Positions 18,902-27,110 of a stretch of DNA of 64,000 nucleotides are shown one piece after another. Source of the stretch: Streptomyces sp. NBRC 110611 (GTDB taxonomy: Bacteria > Actinomycetota > Actinomycetes > Streptomycetales > Streptomycetaceae); contig NZ_BBUY01000005.1 of the NCBI RefSeq assembly GCF_001590865.1, positions 496,001-560,000 on the forward strand. The letters run 5' to 3'. Every line of letters starts with the position of its first letter. The first letter of the stretch is position 1. The position numbers and the translations under genes are program-made. The notes below the pieces were generated by a model. The model was not told the origin of the DNA. It saw only the letters and a list, made by a program, of their open reading frames with translations, and made no database searches.

Positions 18902-19552
18902 ATGGCGATCGCGCGACCGCAGACACGCCAGTTCGAGTCGTTCACGACCAACATGGAATACGCGCGCCAGCTGATTACCGCAGGTCAGAGCCTGCATGGG
19001 CTTCAGCCGGGCGCACTGGACATCGGCGACCTCTACCGCGCGGCGTGGGTCCAGGCAGTCAGCGCCGTGGACCACTGGCTGCATGAGGAGCTCTTCCGGC
19101 GGGTGGCCGAGCTCGCCGCCGCTTCTGGTGCCCGACTGCCCGTACAGCTCCAGAAGTACCAGCTCCCGCTGTCCGTCATCGAAGAGGTACGGGCGGGGCA
19201 GGTCACGCTCACGGATGCCGTACTGGAGCGCGTAAGGAGTGAGTGGGCTACCAGGCCGCTGCACAACCCCAAGGAGATCGCCCGGGCGTACCGGCTGGTC
19301 ACCGACGACAACCTGTGGAGCAAGGCCGCTGTTCAGCTCAACGAGTGGTTCCAGTACCGCACCCACTACGACGCCGACGCGCTCAAGGAGAAGTTCTCGG
19401 CAGTCGTGGCCCGCCGCAACAAGATCGCCCACGAGTCGGACCTGGAGGAGGGCCACCTGAAAAGGCGTCGTCCGATAACGGATGCCGACGCGTGCGACGC
19501 CGTGGACTGGATAGAGCGGATTACCCTCGCCATCGCCACTGTGCTGGACTGA
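18902..19552 (+). CDS. HEPN-domain protein in the restriction island
   Basis: A 216-residue, mostly helical protein. Residues 172-177 read RNKIAH, matching the Rx4-6H motif of HEPN ribonucleases, followed by an acidic ESDLEEG. A second helix pair near 45-70 (LYRAAWVQAVSAVDHWLHEELF) matches the first HEPN helices. HEPN proteins act as RNases or toxins in defence systems. It begins at ATG 18902 after GGGGAGGG, 145 bases past hsdM, so it could have its own promoter. The AIPR gene follows after 42 bases. RNase activity is inferred from the motif only. Confidence 0.8.
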   Translation: MAIARPQTRQFESFTTNMEYARQLITAGQSLHGLQPGALDIGDLYRAAWVQAVSAVDHWLHEELFRRVAELAAASGARLPVQLQKYQLPLSVIEEVRAGQVTLTDAVLERVRSEWATRPLHNPKEIARAYRLVTDDNLWSKAAVQLNEWFQYRTHYDADALKEKFSAVVARRNKIAHESDLEEGHLKRRRPITDADACDAVDWIERITLAIATVLD

Positions 19553-19594
19553 GCCGGCACATCGCACCGCACCGAGGGGGGCTCTGAAAGCCAT

Positions 19595-21655
19595 ATGAAG
19601 GACCTTCAGGTACGTCATCTGAAGACGACGCTGACAGATCAGTTCAAGGGACTGATCGATATGACGGACCGCGCGGCCCAGGTGGCCGCGGACAAGGAGG
19701 GCACCTTCCTGACCCGGTCGCTCGCGGCGCTCGCGGTGCATGAGGTGACCGGCTGGGAGCGCAAGCAGGCAGCGGAGTGCGTCATCGACGGCTTCGACGA
19801 CGAGGGCATCGACGCCATCGCCGTCGACACCGAGGCCCCGCACGTGTGGATCATCCAGTCGAAGTGGAGCGGCACCGGAAACGCCACGTTCGACCAGGAT
19901 GCCTGGTTCGTTCTCGCCAGTGGCCTCAAGTACCTCGTCAAGGGGGAGTACCACCGGTTCAACAGCCGGCTCCAGGCGATGGCGGCCGACCTCGACAAGG
20001 CGCTCAACAACCCCAAGGTGCAGGTCACGGTCGTCTTCGCGCTGGCCGGCGGTCAGGGTCTGTCACCGAACATCCAGCAGCGCTGTGCCGACCTGAAGGC
20101 CGAGTACAACGAGGACCAGGAGTTCCTGCGGTTCGAGACGCTGCTGCTGGCCGACTTCACCCGGACGATCCGGGCCGGTATCGACGAACCCAACGTCGAA
20201 CTCAGCGCCCGCATGTCCGACTTCCGTCCCCATGAAGGCCCCTTCATCGCCTACCACGGCACCGTCACCGCGGACCAGGTCGCCACCTGGTATGCCGGCC
20301 ATCGGCATCGTCTCTTCAAGCGCAACATCCGGCACCCGCTCGGCCTGACCAAGATCAACGGGGAGATGGTCAACAGCGTCGTCCGCAACCCCGAGCTCTT
20401 CTGGTACCTCCACAACGGCATCACGGTGCTCTGCGACGAGCTTGAGATCGGCCCGCGCGGCGATCTCAAGCTCCAGGGGGCCAGCGTGGTCAACGGCGCG
20501 CAGACCGTTGCTTCGCTCCACGAGGCCCATGAGCGTTCCCCGGAGGCCCTGGCCAAAGCCCGTCTCAGTGTGCGGGTCATCCCGCTGAAGGAGACGCCCT
20601 ACGGCTTCGCCGAACGGGTCACCATCGCCACCAACACCCAGAACAGCGTGGTGCAGCAGGATTTCAGGGCACTGGACAAGATCCAGAAGCGGCTGCGTTA
20701 CGACTTCGACGTCACCTTGGGCAAGACCTACGTCATCAAGCGCGGTGAGGAGCCCCCGGAGCGCGCGGACGGATGCCACATGAACGAGGCCGCCGTGGCG
20801 CTGGCGTGTGCGCACAAGGACGCACGGATGTCCTTCCGCGCCAACGCCGAAAAGGGTCGTCGCCTGTGGGACAACGACACCTATCCGCAGATCTTCCGGA
20901 CCCCGGACGCCCGCAGGGTCTGGCGGGCGGTCCAGCTGGTGCGCGAGGTGCGGAGGGCGCTCGGCGAGTCGCAGAACGAGCGGGAAGGGCGCGCCGCGCT
21001 GCTGGCGGAACAGGGGCCCCTGCTGATCGCACACCTCGTCTTCCAGAGTCAGCGCGACTGGCACTCACTCGACGACGCCGAATGGGAGCAGCTGCTCAAG
21101 CGAGGCCAGGAGATCACCGACGCCACGCTGCGCTGGGCCATGCATGCCGTCGACGACAAAATCGGCGCAAACAGCCAGATCAGCGCGATCTTCCGCTCCG
21201 ATGTCCGCTATCAGACGGTGACCCAGGCGGCGCTGAGTGCGATGCTCGGCAGCCACTCCGCGCCCCCGCTGGCACCGGAATACCGCACTGCGGAACGTGA
21301 GTACCGGGCCCGCCAGACCAAGGCAGTCACCGTGATCCTTGAGGCGGGGGCGATCGAGGAGGGGACCGGACTGGAGTTCCGCCCGGTCACCGGCCCGGAA
21401 CGGGCGGCGCTGAGCGACTGGGTCGTGGAGGAGGCCCGCCGAGGTCGCGCCACCTGGGTCAGGCATCCGAGCAAACCGCTCCTGTGGGCGTGGGACGGTC
21501 AGCAGTACGCGCCGAGCGCCCTGGTGCAGGAGATGTTCGCGCAGGCGCACAAGAAGGGGCCGAAGGCCGTGCAGGGCACCCGCCGCTGGTTCGTCCCCGA
21601 GGAAGGGTCACTGGTGGAAATCGCCGACCGGCTGCGCGTCGAGGCGGACTCCTGA
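19595..21655 (+). CDS. AIPR family (abortive infection) protein with nuclease-like N-terminus
   Basis: A 686-residue protein. The middle (about 235-420) has AIPR family hallmarks: NPELFWYLHNGIT near 265-276 and GASVVNGAQT near 295-304. The N-terminal 130 residues contain DDEGIDAIAVD followed by VWIIQSKW (Gln88-x-Lys90), a PD-(D/E)xK pattern in which Gln replaces the acidic residue, as in several restriction-like nucleases. AIPR proteins are associated with phage abortive infection. No signal peptide or membrane segment. The weak ribosome-binding site (GAGGGGGG far upstream) hints at coupling to the HEPN gene. The terminator just after it closes the island. Confidence 0.85.
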   Translation: MKDLQVRHLKTTLTDQFKGLIDMTDRAAQVAADKEGTFLTRSLAALAVHEVTGWERKQAAECVIDGFDDEGIDAIAVDTEAPHVWIIQSKWSGTGNATFDQDAWFVLASGLKYLVKGEYHRFNSRLQAMAADLDKALNNPKVQVTVVFALAGGQGLSPNIQQRCADLKAEYNEDQEFLRFETLLLADFTRTIRAGIDEPNVELSARMSDFRPHEGPFIAYHGTVTADQVATWYAGHRHRLFKRNIRHPLGLTKINGEMVNSVVRNPELFWYLHNGITVLCDELEIGPRGDLKLQGASVVNGAQTVASLHEAHERSPEALAKARLSVRVIPLKETPYGFAERVTIATNTQNSVVQQDFRALDKIQKRLRYDFDVTLGKTYVIKRGEEPPERADGCHMNEAAVALACAHKDARMSFRANAEKGRRLWDNDTYPQIFRTPDARRVWRAVQLVREVRRALGESQNEREGRAALLAEQGPLLIAHLVFQSQRDWHSLDDAEWEQLLKRGQEITDATLRWAMHAVDDKIGANSQISAIFRSDVRYQTVTQAALSAMLGSHSAPPLAPEYRTAEREYRARQTKAVTVILEAGAIEEGTGLEFRPVTGPERAALSDWVVEEARRGRATWVRHPSKPLLWAWDGQQYAPSALVQEMFAQAHKKGPKAVQGTRRWFVPEEGSLVEIADRLRVEADS

Positions 21656-21663
21656 CGGAGGTA

Positions 21664-21695
21664 TGGGCCCGGGGCACCGCCGCACGTGCAGGTGC
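21664..21695. terminator. Bidirectional terminator at the right end of the defence island
   Basis: TGGGCC and GGGGCACC pair with GGTGCCCC and GGCCCA around a 12-base loop, with small bulges. The hairpin sits just past the AIPR stop (21655) and before the DUF5063 stop (21758) coming from the other side. Confidence 0.65.
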
Positions 21696-21757
21696 CCCAG
21701 GCCCACAGGTGCCATGCGAGGGTCCAGCAGTCTCGGGTGTCGCTTCGCGGGCCCGGT

Positions 21758-22435
21758 TCACTTCCGGGCGGAGGACCGCAGCCCCAGTGGCCCGGCGATC
21801 TCCGCGGCCATGACCCTTCCGGCCTCCTCCGCGAGTCGCTCCTCGTCCCCGTCACCGTCGATGCCGGTGTCGGTGTCCAGGCCGTCGAGCGCGGCCAGCG
21901 GCTGGTCGAGGCGTACGTGGGCGACCAGCGACTGCAGCGCACGCAGGGCGGCGGACGCGGTCGGCCCCCAGTTGGAGAGGTAGGAGAACTGCCACCACCA
22001 CAGGGCTTCGACGACCCGGCCCGCCCGGTAGTGCGCCAAGCCGTGGCGCAGGTCGGCGATGATGTTGGCCAGATCGTCGGAGATCCGGCAGGCGACCGGC
22101 TCGCTGCGCGGGACGTACGGGTCGAAGACCTCCGAGTAGACGTCCACGGGGTCGAGCAGGGCCGCGAAGCGCTCACGCAGCTCGTCGACGTCCGGCTCCG
22201 GGCCGGTGTCCGGCTCGTACCGCTCGTCGGGAACGATGTCCTCGTGGGCGCCCAGCCGGCCGCCGGCGAGCAGCAGCTGGGAGACCTCCAGCAGCAGGAA
22301 GGGCACCGCGCTGTCCGGCTCGTCGCCCTTGGCGACCTCCGTGACCGCGACGATGAAGCTCTCGATCGAGTCGGAGATCGACACGGCGAAATCGTCCGGG
22401 GCCTGTGTCGCGTTGTGCAGCGTGGCGTCAGACAT
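21758..22435 (-). CDS. DUF5063 protein cotranscribed with recR
   Basis: A 225-residue acidic, helical protein of a family conserved in Streptomyces beside recR; function unknown. No catalytic motif is visible. Aromatic stretches such as ALWWWQFSYLSNWG lie in the middle, and the tail is Asp/Glu-rich. The ATG at 22433-22435 follows GGAGGAG. It overlaps the end of recR by eight bases (ATGTCTGA), so translation is coupled. A longer frame starting at 22486 lacks a better ribosome-binding site. Confidence 0.85.
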   Translation of the reverse strand: MSDATLHNATQAPDDFAVSISDSIESFIVAVTEVAKGDEPDSAVPFLLLEVSQLLLAGGRLGAHEDIVPDERYEPDTGPEPDVDELRERFAALLDPVDVYSEVFDPYVPRSEPVACRISDDLANIIADLRHGLAHYRAGRVVEALWWWQFSYLSNWGPTASAALRALQSLVAHVRLDQPLAALDGLDTDTGIDGDGDEERLAEEAGRVMAAEIAGPLGLRSSARK

Positions 22436-23027
22436 CGAGAAGTCTCCTCCCTTCGAAGGCCCGCCCGAGCGTGACCTCGTCGGCATACTCCAGATCGCCT
22501 CCGACCGGCAGTCCGCTCGCCAGTCGTGTCACTCTCAGGCCCATGGGTTTGATCATGCGGGCCAGATACGTGGCCGTGGCCTCGCCCTCCAGATTCGGGT
22601 CGGTGGCCAGGATCAGCTCGGTGACGGTGCCGTCCGCGAGCCTGGCCAGCAGTTCCCGTATCCGCAGATCGTCGGGGCCGACGCCCTCGATCGGGCTGAT
22701 CGCCCCACCGAGCACGTGGTAGCGACCGCGGAACTCGCGGGTCCGCTCGATCGCCACGACGTCCTTGGGCTCCTCCACGACACAGATGACCGCCGGATCA
22801 CGCCGGGGGTCCAGGCAGACCCGGCACTGCTCCTCCTGCGCCACATTGCCGCAGACGGTGCAGAACCGGACCTTCGCCTTGACCTCCATCAGCGCGTTCG
22901 CGAGCCGGCGGACATCGGTCGGCTCGGCCTGAAGGATGTGGAAGGCGATCCGCTGCGCGCTCTTGGGACCGACGCCGGGCAGCCTGCCCAGCTCGTCGAT
23001 CAGGTCCTGGACCACGCCTTCATACAC
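22428..23027 (-). CDS. recR: Recombination protein RecR
   Basis: Loads RecA at single-strand gaps with RecF and RecO. The 199-residue protein has the helix-hairpin-helix LIDELGRLPGVGPKSAQRIAF, the four-cysteine zinc motif CTVCGNVAQEEQCRVC near residues 57-72, and a Toprim domain (ICVVEEPKDVVAIE). It is full length with the expected start. It sits downstream of ybaB in the widespread dnaX-ybaB-recR arrangement. Confidence 0.97.
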   Translation of the reverse strand: MYEGVVQDLIDELGRLPGVGPKSAQRIAFHILQAEPTDVRRLANALMEVKAKVRFCTVCGNVAQEEQCRVCLDPRRDPAVICVVEEPKDVVAIERTREFRGRYHVLGGAISPIEGVGPDDLRIRELLARLADGTVTELILATDPNLEGEATATYLARMIKPMGLRVTRLASGLPVGGDLEYADEVTLGRAFEGRRLLDV

Positions 23028-23078
23028 GGAACGTCTTCTCTCTCTTCTGGCGTGCTGCGTACGCTAGTTGGCCACTCC

Positions 23079-23435
23079 TCAGAAGGGGAGACCGGGGATC
23101 CCGCCGCCGCCCAGGCCCTGGGCGAGCGGCCCGAGCTTCTGCTGCTGGAGCTGCTGGGCGCTGGCGTTGGCATCCCGGACCGCCGCCAGGACGAGGTCGG
23201 CGAGGGTCTCGGCGTTCTCCTCGGCGGATCCGGCCTCCGGGTCGACCGCCTTGGGGTCGATGACCAGAGCCTTCAGCTCACCGGCGCCGGTCACCGTCGC
23301 CTTGACCAGACCGCCGCCCGCGGAGCCCTCCACGGGCGTCTCCGCCAGCTCCTGCTGGGCGGCCGCGAGATCCTGCTGCATCTTCTGGGCCTGCTGGAGC
23401 AGCTGCTGCATATTGGGCTGACCACCGGGGATCAC
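23079..23435 (-). CDS. YbaB/EbfC family nucleoid-associated protein
   Basis: A small DNA-binding protein (118 residues) that coats DNA as a dimer. The N-terminal coiled helix (MQQLLQQAQKMQQDLAAAQQEL) and the core around GLVKATVTGAGELKALVIDPKAV are diagnostic. The GTG at 23433-23435 is selected because AGGAG stands at good spacing; the frame open to 23567 has no support. It is followed by recR after about 50 bases. Confidence 0.94.
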   Translation of the reverse strand: MIPGGQPNMQQLLQQAQKMQQDLAAAQQELAETPVEGSAGGGLVKATVTGAGELKALVIDPKAVDPEAGSAEENAETLADLVLAAVRDANASAQQLQQQKLGPLAQGLGGGGIPGLPF

Positions 23436-23711
23436 GACGGGACTCCTGCCGTACGACAACGATTGGTGCGGTAGCCCGAGCCTACGTGGTTCACGGCCCC
23501 CGCGCCCTACGCCATAGGGAGGAGCAGGGTGTACGCCTGCTGTACACCCGCCCGTACACCTACGCATCCCCGCCGCCCCTTACCACCGCGAACCGCGGCG
23601 CGCCAGCGGAACGGCTCAGCCGCTCTCACCCACCGGCTCCCCCCACTTACACGCTCCGGCTCCCCTCTCCACATTGCTCACTCATTCACACACGCTCACA
23701 TTCACACACGC

Positions 23712-26243
23712 TCACTCGTTGTTGAACTCCTCCACGACCGTCGCGCCCAGCTCCCGGACGATCAGCTCATGACCGCTGAGCGCCGAGTCGACGAGGTCGG
23801 GGTCGTCCTCGGCCGGCATGTCGTACTCGATCGACACCGGCGGGGGCTCGGGCGTATACGAGGGCTCCGCCGCCGGAGCGCCCTGCGCGCCGCCGCCCGC
23901 GGACGCCGACGGCGCGACCGCTTCCCGCGCCATCCTCGCCCCCTGGCTGCCGCCGCCACCGGCTCCTCCGCCGCCCTGCCCGTACTGGCCGGACTGGCCG
24001 TACGCGTCGCCGGCCTGCGGTGGCCCGGCAGGCCCGCCCTGCTGCGCCGACGACTGCGGTGCGGACGGCTGGGGCGCGACGGGCGCCCCGCCACCGAAGC
24101 CACCCCCGCCGCCGAAGCCGCCACCGCCGCTGCGGGGAGCGCCCCCGGCCGGCGGGTTGGCGCCGCCCGACGGATCGACGATCGCCTCGACCCGCCACTG
24201 CACCTGGAACCGCTCCGCGAGCACGTCCTTGAGGACGTCCTCGCTCCCGCCGTTGGCGAAGCTGTCGCGGGCCCCGGCGTTGGGAAAGCCGATCTGCAGC
24301 GTCGTGCCGTCGAACCCGGAGACCTGGGCGTTCTGGCTCAGCAGGATCCAGGTGAAGCGCCGGCGGGCCTTCACCGCCTCCAGGATCTCCGGCCACATCT
24401 GCCGTACCTGAGCCGCGCCCTGCGCCGCCTCAGGGGCCACCGCCGCCTGCGGCTGCTGCGGTACGGGCGCGAGACCACCGGCCGCCGGTCCGCCCTGCCC
24501 CGACGGCTGTACGGGCGCGCCGCCCGCCGCCCCGGCGCCCGGTCCGGACGCGGGCGCCCCGCCCTGCTGCCGCTGACCGCCCTGTCCCGGCGCCACGGCC
24601 GTCGGCCAGCCGCCGGGCTGCCGGGCCGCGGCGCCGTTGCCTCCGCCGCCACCGGCGCCATTCCCCCGGCCGACACCACCGGGCCACGCCCCTGGCCGCG
24701 CACCCGCGCCCTCGTTCGCCGCAGCACCCGACGGAGCCGCAGCAGCGGGGGCCGAAGCAGCAGGGGCCGAAGCACCCGGAACGCCGGCACCCGGCGCTGA
24801 AGCCGCCGGAGCGGCGGGACCCGCGGCACCGGGCGCCGAAGCTGCCGGAGCCTCCGTCGCGCCCCGTACCGCGGCACGCGCGGCCGCCGGCCCGGACTGC
24901 CCCGCGGCGGGCATCGGCGGATGCGCCTCCGGCCCCGGCACGTACCCGGCCGCCGGTCCGCCGCCGGCCACCACGGGCGCCACACCAGCTCCCGCACCAC
25001 CCGCGGCCCCGGCGCCCGGCCCGACACCGCCGACACCTCCGATGCCACCACCGGCACCACCAGCACCGCCCAGCAGCCCCGCGCCGGCGCCCCGCTCCAG
25101 CCGGTCGAGTCGCGCCTGCACCGACCGCTCGTCCCCGTACGCCGCGGGCAGCAGGACCCGCGCACAGATCAGCTCCAGCTGCAGCCGGGGCGAGGTCGCC
25201 CCCCGCATCTCCGTCAGGCCCTCGTTCACCACATCCGCAGCCCGGCTCAGCTCCGCCGCGCCGAACACGGCGGCCTGCGCGGCCATCCGCTCCACCACAT
25301 CGGCGGGGGCGTCGATCAGCCCCTTCTCCGCCGCGTCCGGCACCGCGGCCAGGATCACCAGATCCCGCAGCCGCTCCAGCAGATCGGCCACGAACCGCCG
25401 CGGATCATTGCCCCCCTCGATGACCCGGTCGACGACCTCGAAGGCCGCCGCCCCGTCACCCGCGGCAAACGCCTCCACCACAGCGTCCAGCAGCGACCCG
25501 TCCGTATACCCCAGCAGCGCCGTGGCCATGGCATACGTCACACCGTCGTCGCCCGCCCCCGCGAGCAGCTGGTCCATCACCGACATCGAGTCCCGTACGG
25601 ACCCGGCGCCGGCCCGCACCACCAGCGGAAGCACGCCCTCCTCGACCGGGATGTCCTCCCGCCCGCACACCTCCGCCAGGTAGTCCCGCAGCGTCCCCGG
25701 CGGCACCAACCGGAACGGATAGTGATGCGTCCGCGACCGGATCGTCCCGATGACCTTCTCGGGCTCCGTGGTCGCGAAGATGAACTTCAGATGCTCCGGC
25801 GGCTCCTCGACGACCTTCAGCAGGGCGTTGAAGCCCGCCGAGGTCACCATGTGCGCCTCATCGATGATGTAGATCTTGTACCGGCTGCTCGCCGGCCCGA
25901 AGAACGCCTTCTCCCGCAGCTCACGGGCGTCGTCCACACCACCGTGCGACGCCGCGTCGATCTCGATCACATCGATCGAACCGCGCCCGTTCCTGGCCAG
26001 ATCCACACACGACTGGCACTTCCCACAGGGAGTGGGAGTGGGACCTTCCTCACAGTTCAGGCACCGCGCCAGGATCCGCGCACTGGTCGTCTTGCCGCAG
26101 CCGCGCGGGCCACTGAACAGATACGCATGATTGACCCGGTTGTTCCGCAACGCCTGCTGCAGCGGATCGGTCACGTGCTCTTGCCCGATGACCTCGGCGA
26201 AGGTCTCGGGGCGATAGCGGCGGTACAGCGCAAGGGACGACAC
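23712..26243 (-). CDS. dnaX: DNA polymerase III subunits gamma and tau
   Basis: Clamp-loader ATPase of the replisome, 843 residues. The AAA+ domain shows Walker A GPRGCGKTT, a zinc module with the four cysteines of CLNCEEGP...CGKCQSC, and Walker B/DEAH in IIDEAHM. After about residue 370 comes a long Ala/Pro/Gly-rich linker, then a tau-type C-terminal domain with MWPEILEAVKARRRFTWILLSQNAQV. The GTG at 26243 (VSSLALYRRYRPETF) is the start; the longer frame to 26330 would run into the SRP RNA gene. No slippery A-run for a gamma frameshift was noticed. Confidence 0.97.
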   Translation of the reverse strand: MSSLALYRRYRPETFAEVIGQEHVTDPLQQALRNNRVNHAYLFSGPRGCGKTTSARILARCLNCEEGPTPTPCGKCQSCVDLARNGRGSIDVIEIDAASHGGVDDARELREKAFFGPASSRYKIYIIDEAHMVTSAGFNALLKVVEEPPEHLKFIFATTEPEKVIGTIRSRTHHYPFRLVPPGTLRDYLAEVCGREDIPVEEGVLPLVVRAGAGSVRDSMSVMDQLLAGAGDDGVTYAMATALLGYTDGSLLDAVVEAFAAGDGAAAFEVVDRVIEGGNDPRRFVADLLERLRDLVILAAVPDAAEKGLIDAPADVVERMAAQAAVFGAAELSRAADVVNEGLTEMRGATSPRLQLELICARVLLPAAYGDERSVQARLDRLERGAGAGLLGGAGGAGGGIGGVGGVGPGAGAAGGAGAGVAPVVAGGGPAAGYVPGPEAHPPMPAAGQSGPAAARAAVRGATEAPAASAPGAAGPAAPAASAPGAGVPGASAPAASAPAAAAPSGAAANEGAGARPGAWPGGVGRGNGAGGGGGNGAAARQPGGWPTAVAPGQGGQRQQGGAPASGPGAGAAGGAPVQPSGQGGPAAGGLAPVPQQPQAAVAPEAAQGAAQVRQMWPEILEAVKARRRFTWILLSQNAQVSGFDGTTLQIGFPNAGARDSFANGGSEDVLKDVLAERFQVQWRVEAIVDPSGGANPPAGGAPRSGGGGFGGGGGFGGGAPVAPQPSAPQSSAQQGGPAGPPQAGDAYGQSGQYGQGGGGAGGGGSQGARMAREAVAPSASAGGGAQGAPAAEPSYTPEPPPVSIEYDMPAEDDPDLVDSALSGHELIVRELGATVVEEFNNE

Positions 26244-26319
26244 GCATACGACGATATCGGCCCCCACTGACAACCGGCCCGCCCCACAGCTCCACGGGCC
26301 CGCGAAACCGCAAACACAA

Positions 26320-26411
26320 GCGCCCCTCACGCACCCGCCAGAGCCGACCTACCCTTGCTGCCTTCCGGCCCTGGGGGAGTTCAGTCAGATAGCGCCACGT
26401 GAGGGGCTGCG
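26320..26411 (-). ncRNA. ffs: Signal recognition particle RNA (4.5S type)
   Basis: On the minus strand the segment contains the SRP apical loop core CCGGAAGGCAGCAAGGG, flanked by the expected asymmetric internal loops. The ends pair as CCCCTCAC with GTGAGGGG. About 92 nucleotides is right for the small bacterial SRP RNA that binds Ffh. The boundaries are estimated from the closing stem. It lies between dnaX and the tRNA-Ser gene, on the dnaX strand. Confidence 0.92.
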
Positions 26412-26543
26412 CACCACACTAGCGGATCCCCGGCCCAACCACCGAACCCCTCCCCGACTCCACCCCCACCCACGCCCCCTCCCGCACCCCCTCCCCCGGA
26501 TCATGTTCGCGAGCACCCCCCAACGTCTTGTATTGTTTGCGGC

Positions 26544-26628
26544 GGAGGATTCGCCTAGTGGCCTAGGGCGCACGCTTGGAAAGCGTGTTGGGGGCAACCC
26601 CTCACGAGTTCGAATCTCGTATCCTCCG
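26544..26628 (+). tRNA. tRNA-Ser (anticodon GGA)
   Basis: The acceptor stem GGAGGAT pairs with ATCCTCC. The anticodon stem CACGC/GCGTG encloses the loop TTGGAAA with anticodon GGA. There is a long class II variable arm (TTGGGGGCAACCCC) and the T-arm GTTCGAATC. The 3' CCA is not encoded. A near-identical copy of its 3' half lies at 28556-28599, so this gene has served as an integration target. Confidence 0.96.
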
Positions 26629-26647
26629 CACCGCCCATCAGGGCAAA

Positions 26648-26682
26648 CGAAGGTCCCGACCGCTCAGCGGCCGGGACCTTCG
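26648..26682 (+). terminator. Terminator of tRNA-Ser
   Basis: The strong hairpin CGAAGGTCCCG / CGGGACCTTCG has 11-bp perfect arms and an inner CCGCTCAGCGG stem. It follows the tRNA by 20 bases. Confidence 0.8.
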
Positions 26683-27110
26683 TCGTTCCGTGGCTGCAGT
26701 TCTGGTTGCAGTCAGTCCGGCGCGGGCATGCCGTCGCGGGCATGCCGGCGCGGGCGGCGAGGAGCCCTTCTGTGACGCAAGGGGCGAGGTGGCGGGGTGG
26801 CGGGGCCGTCGCGCCGGGGAAGGTCGCCTACGCGAAGCCCGTGACGCGCGACTCGCTCGCCTGGCCGCGCGTGCGGCTACTGGAGAGGGCCGAAGGCGCT
26901 TCGGAGGTGCGTCTCTCGCTCAAGAAGTCTTCCTTCGCCACCCCTGTCTCGGGCCCCCTGTCCCGGGCCCGGCCCTGCAGGCTGGGGGCCTCTCGTATCT
27001 GGTCGCGTCCGTCGGCTTGTTGGAATGCCGAATGGCCGCAGCCGCTCGATGCCCTCCGGGCGGTCGGGCTGCCCGTCAGGCGGACAGCCCGACCCGAGTG
27101 CTGCGGAGGA
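26683..27110. other. Intergenic region after tRNA-Ser, with esterase terminator
   Basis: No believable gene is seen on either strand; the open frames lack ribosome-binding sites. Near 26720-26750 the unit GCGGGCATGCCG occurs twice. At 27064-27092 the arms TCGGGCTG and CAGCCCGA form a hairpin 19 bases beyond the esterase stop, which fits its terminator. The rest shows nothing recognisable. Confidence 0.5.
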
